From contig JBBUBW010000028.1 in NCBI GenBank assembly GCA_038058095.1, forward strand, positions 1 through 12,390: a stretch of DNA of 12,390 bases. Reading direction: 5' to 3'. The translations under genes and the position numbers were made by a program. Positions 11,102 to 12,390 of the stretch are shown piece by piece. A model generated the notes under the pieces. That model had not been told where the DNA came from and searched no databases. It was given only the letters and a program-made list of their open reading frames with translations. Within the stretch, counting starts at the first letter, position 1. Each line of letters begins with the position of its first letter. This DNA comes from VMFW01 sp038058095 (lineage in GTDB: Bacteria > Patescibacteriota > Minisyncoccia > UBA6257 > 2-01-FULL-56-20).

Positions 11102-12390
11102 ATGCCAAACTTTCATCGTTTCACAATTAAAGCCCAAGAGGCGCTTCAAAACGCGCAAGAGCTTGCAGCTCGGAAGAGTCATGGAGAGCTAAAAGCTCTG
11201 CACCTTTTGGCGAGCTTGCTTGAGGATCAACAATCTTTGGTCCAGCCGATTTTGGTTCGGACCGGAGTTAATTTGGATAAACTTCACAGCCAACTGGAGA
11301 TGGAGCTTGATCGCTTGCCTAAGCTTGTGAGCGGATCAAATATCGGTCAGCTTTATTTGTCGCAAGAGTTGATGCAGGTTTTAGACCAGGCGGCTAAGGT
11401 GGCGGCGGGCCAGAAGGATGAATTTATTTCCTGCGAACATATGCTTATCGCGATTTTGGAAACACCTTCTCCGGCTCAATTGGTGCTACATCAGTTTGGA
11501 TTAAAGAGGGATTTAGCGCTTAGAATTCTTAATCAGCTTAGGGGATCGATGCGAATTACTGATGAAACTCCAGAGTCTAAGTTTCAAGTTTTAGAAAAAT
11601 ACGCTATCAACATTACAGATAAAGCTAAATCTGGCGCATTGGATCCGGTGGTGGGGAGGGAGGAAGAGTTAAGACGGGTGATTCAAGTGCTTTCGAGGAG
11701 AACAAAGAATAATCCGGTTTTAATTGGAGAGCCGGGAGTGGGAAAGACGGCAATTATTGAGGGTTTGGCTCAGAGGATTATAAGCGGCAATGTGCCGGAA
11801 CCGCTTAAAAATAAGCAAATAATCATGCTTGATTTGGGAGCTTTGATTGCCGGAACTAAATTTAGAGGCGAATTTGAGGACCGACTCAAAGCATTTATCA
11901 AAGAGATTAAAAACGAGAGCGGGAAAATCATTCTATTTATTGATGAGATTCATACAATCGTGGGGGCCGGAGCGGCTGAGGGGGCGGTGGATGCTTCTAA
12001 TTTGTTAAAACCGGCATTGGCGAGAGGGGAACTTCATGCGGTGGGGGCAACCACAATTCGAGAATATCAGCGCTATATAGAAAAAGATCCGGCGTTAGAG
12101 AGGAGATTCCAACCAATTATGGTTGATGAGCCGAGTATTGATGACAGTATCGCGATACTACGAGGGCTTAAGGAGAAATATGAGATTCATCACGGACTGA
12201 GGATAACGGATGACGCAATCGTGGAAGCGGTTAGTCTTTCAGCTAGATACATCACAGACAGGTTTTTACCGGACAAGGCAGTGGATTTGATTGACGAAGC
12301 GTCGGCGGCAAGAAGATTGGAGTCTGAGAGCTTGCCTAAAGAGATTGATAAAGTTAGACACGATGTTATGAAATTAGAGGTCGAAAAGCA
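11102..12390 (+). CDS. clpB: ClpB disaggregase, 5' part (runs off the window)
   Basis: 429 codons are visible, about half of a normal ClpB. The N-terminal Clp-N domain (1-150) holds two repeats of the four-helix motif. NBD1 follows, with Walker A GEPGVGKT (209-216), Walker B IILFIDE (276-282), the pore-loop region around KFRGEFE (253-259), the sensor GATT (315-318) and arginine-finger pair RR (334-335). The sequence enters the coiled-coil middle domain near 405, before running off the right edge. The MRITDETPESKFQVLEKYAI linker and the start of the middle domain favour ClpB over ClpA; ClpC cannot be excluded without the second half. ClpB works with DnaK to rescue aggregated proteins. Located directly after htrA, so the two form a protein-quality-control locus. 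Confidence 0.93.
   Translation, partial: MPNFHRFTIKAQEALQNAQELAARKSHGELKALHLLASLLEDQQSLVQPILVRTGVNLDKLHSQLEMELDRLPKLVSGSNIGQLYLSQELMQVLDQAAKVAAGQKDEFISCEHMLIAILETPSPAQLVLHQFGLKRDLALRILNQLRGSMRITDETPESKFQVLEKYAINITDKAKSGALDPVVGREEELRRVIQVLSRRTKNNPVLIGEPGVGKTAIIEGLAQRIISGNVPEPLKNKQIIMLDLGALIAGTKFRGEFEDRLKAFIKEIKNESGKIILFIDEIHTIVGAGAAEGAVDASNLLKPALARGELHAVGATTIREYQRYIEKDPALERRFQPIMVDEPSIDDSIAILRGLKEKYEIHHGLRITDDAIVEAVSLSARYITDRFLPDKAVDLIDEASAARRLESESLPKEIDKVRHDVMKLEVEK

Overview
This window most likely comes from a Candidate Phyla Radiation (Patescibacteria) genome. The signs are compact genes with standard stop codons, an HTH-TM protein of RodZ type paired with FtsK, a small four-helix-bundle (23S-IVS family) gene between degenerate heptad repeats, an AbiEii-type nucleotidyltransferase with a tiny upstream partner, and a diversity-generating retroelement (DGR) cassette. 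The lineage call is inference from gene content. No rRNA or tRNA gene, CRISPR array or IS transposase was seen.

Layout. 1-800: the 3' end of an unidentified gene, an in-phase array of 7-bp repeats, a 53-aa two-helix membrane protein, a doubtful Asp/Gly-repeat small protein and a strong terminator. 799-3620 (minus): a two-gene operon, FtsK/SpoIIIE DNA translocase then a RodZ-like membrane protein. 3717-5078 (plus, divergent): phosphomannomutase/phosphoglucomutase. 5209-7211: an orphan 100-aa gene with its own promoter and terminator, a YkuK/DUF458 RNase H-like protein, a four-helix-bundle gene inside inverted heptad repeats, and a DEDDy 3'-5' exonuclease whose start codon lies in one of those repeats. 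7217-7314: a 20-bp perfect inverted repeat and another heptad tract.

7367-8603 is the most notable part: a DGR target gene with its variable repeat (VR) at the extreme C-terminus, and about 470 bp downstream a template repeat (TR). Over 123 aligned bases without gaps, 25 positions differ. Of these, 23 fall on TR adenines (23 of 35 adenines changed) and only 2 on the other 88 bases, which is the signature of adenine-specific retrotransposition mutagenesis. The TR reads as asparagine-rich and would be mistaken for a short gene or decayed duplicate. No reverse transcriptase is present in the window. The place where an RT often sits, after the TR, holds a small protein/AbiEii pair instead.

9488-12390: an HtrA/DegP-type serine protease and the 5' part of clpB, a protein-quality-control pair. 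The htrA Shine-Dalgarno sequence lies inside a mismatched hairpin resembling an RNA thermometer. Between htrA and clpB are a near-consensus extended -10 promoter and a perfect 13-bp inverted repeat. Three genes (phosphomannomutase, four-helix bundle, clpB) have a -10-like hexamer exactly 7 nt before ATG, suggesting leaderless transcripts.
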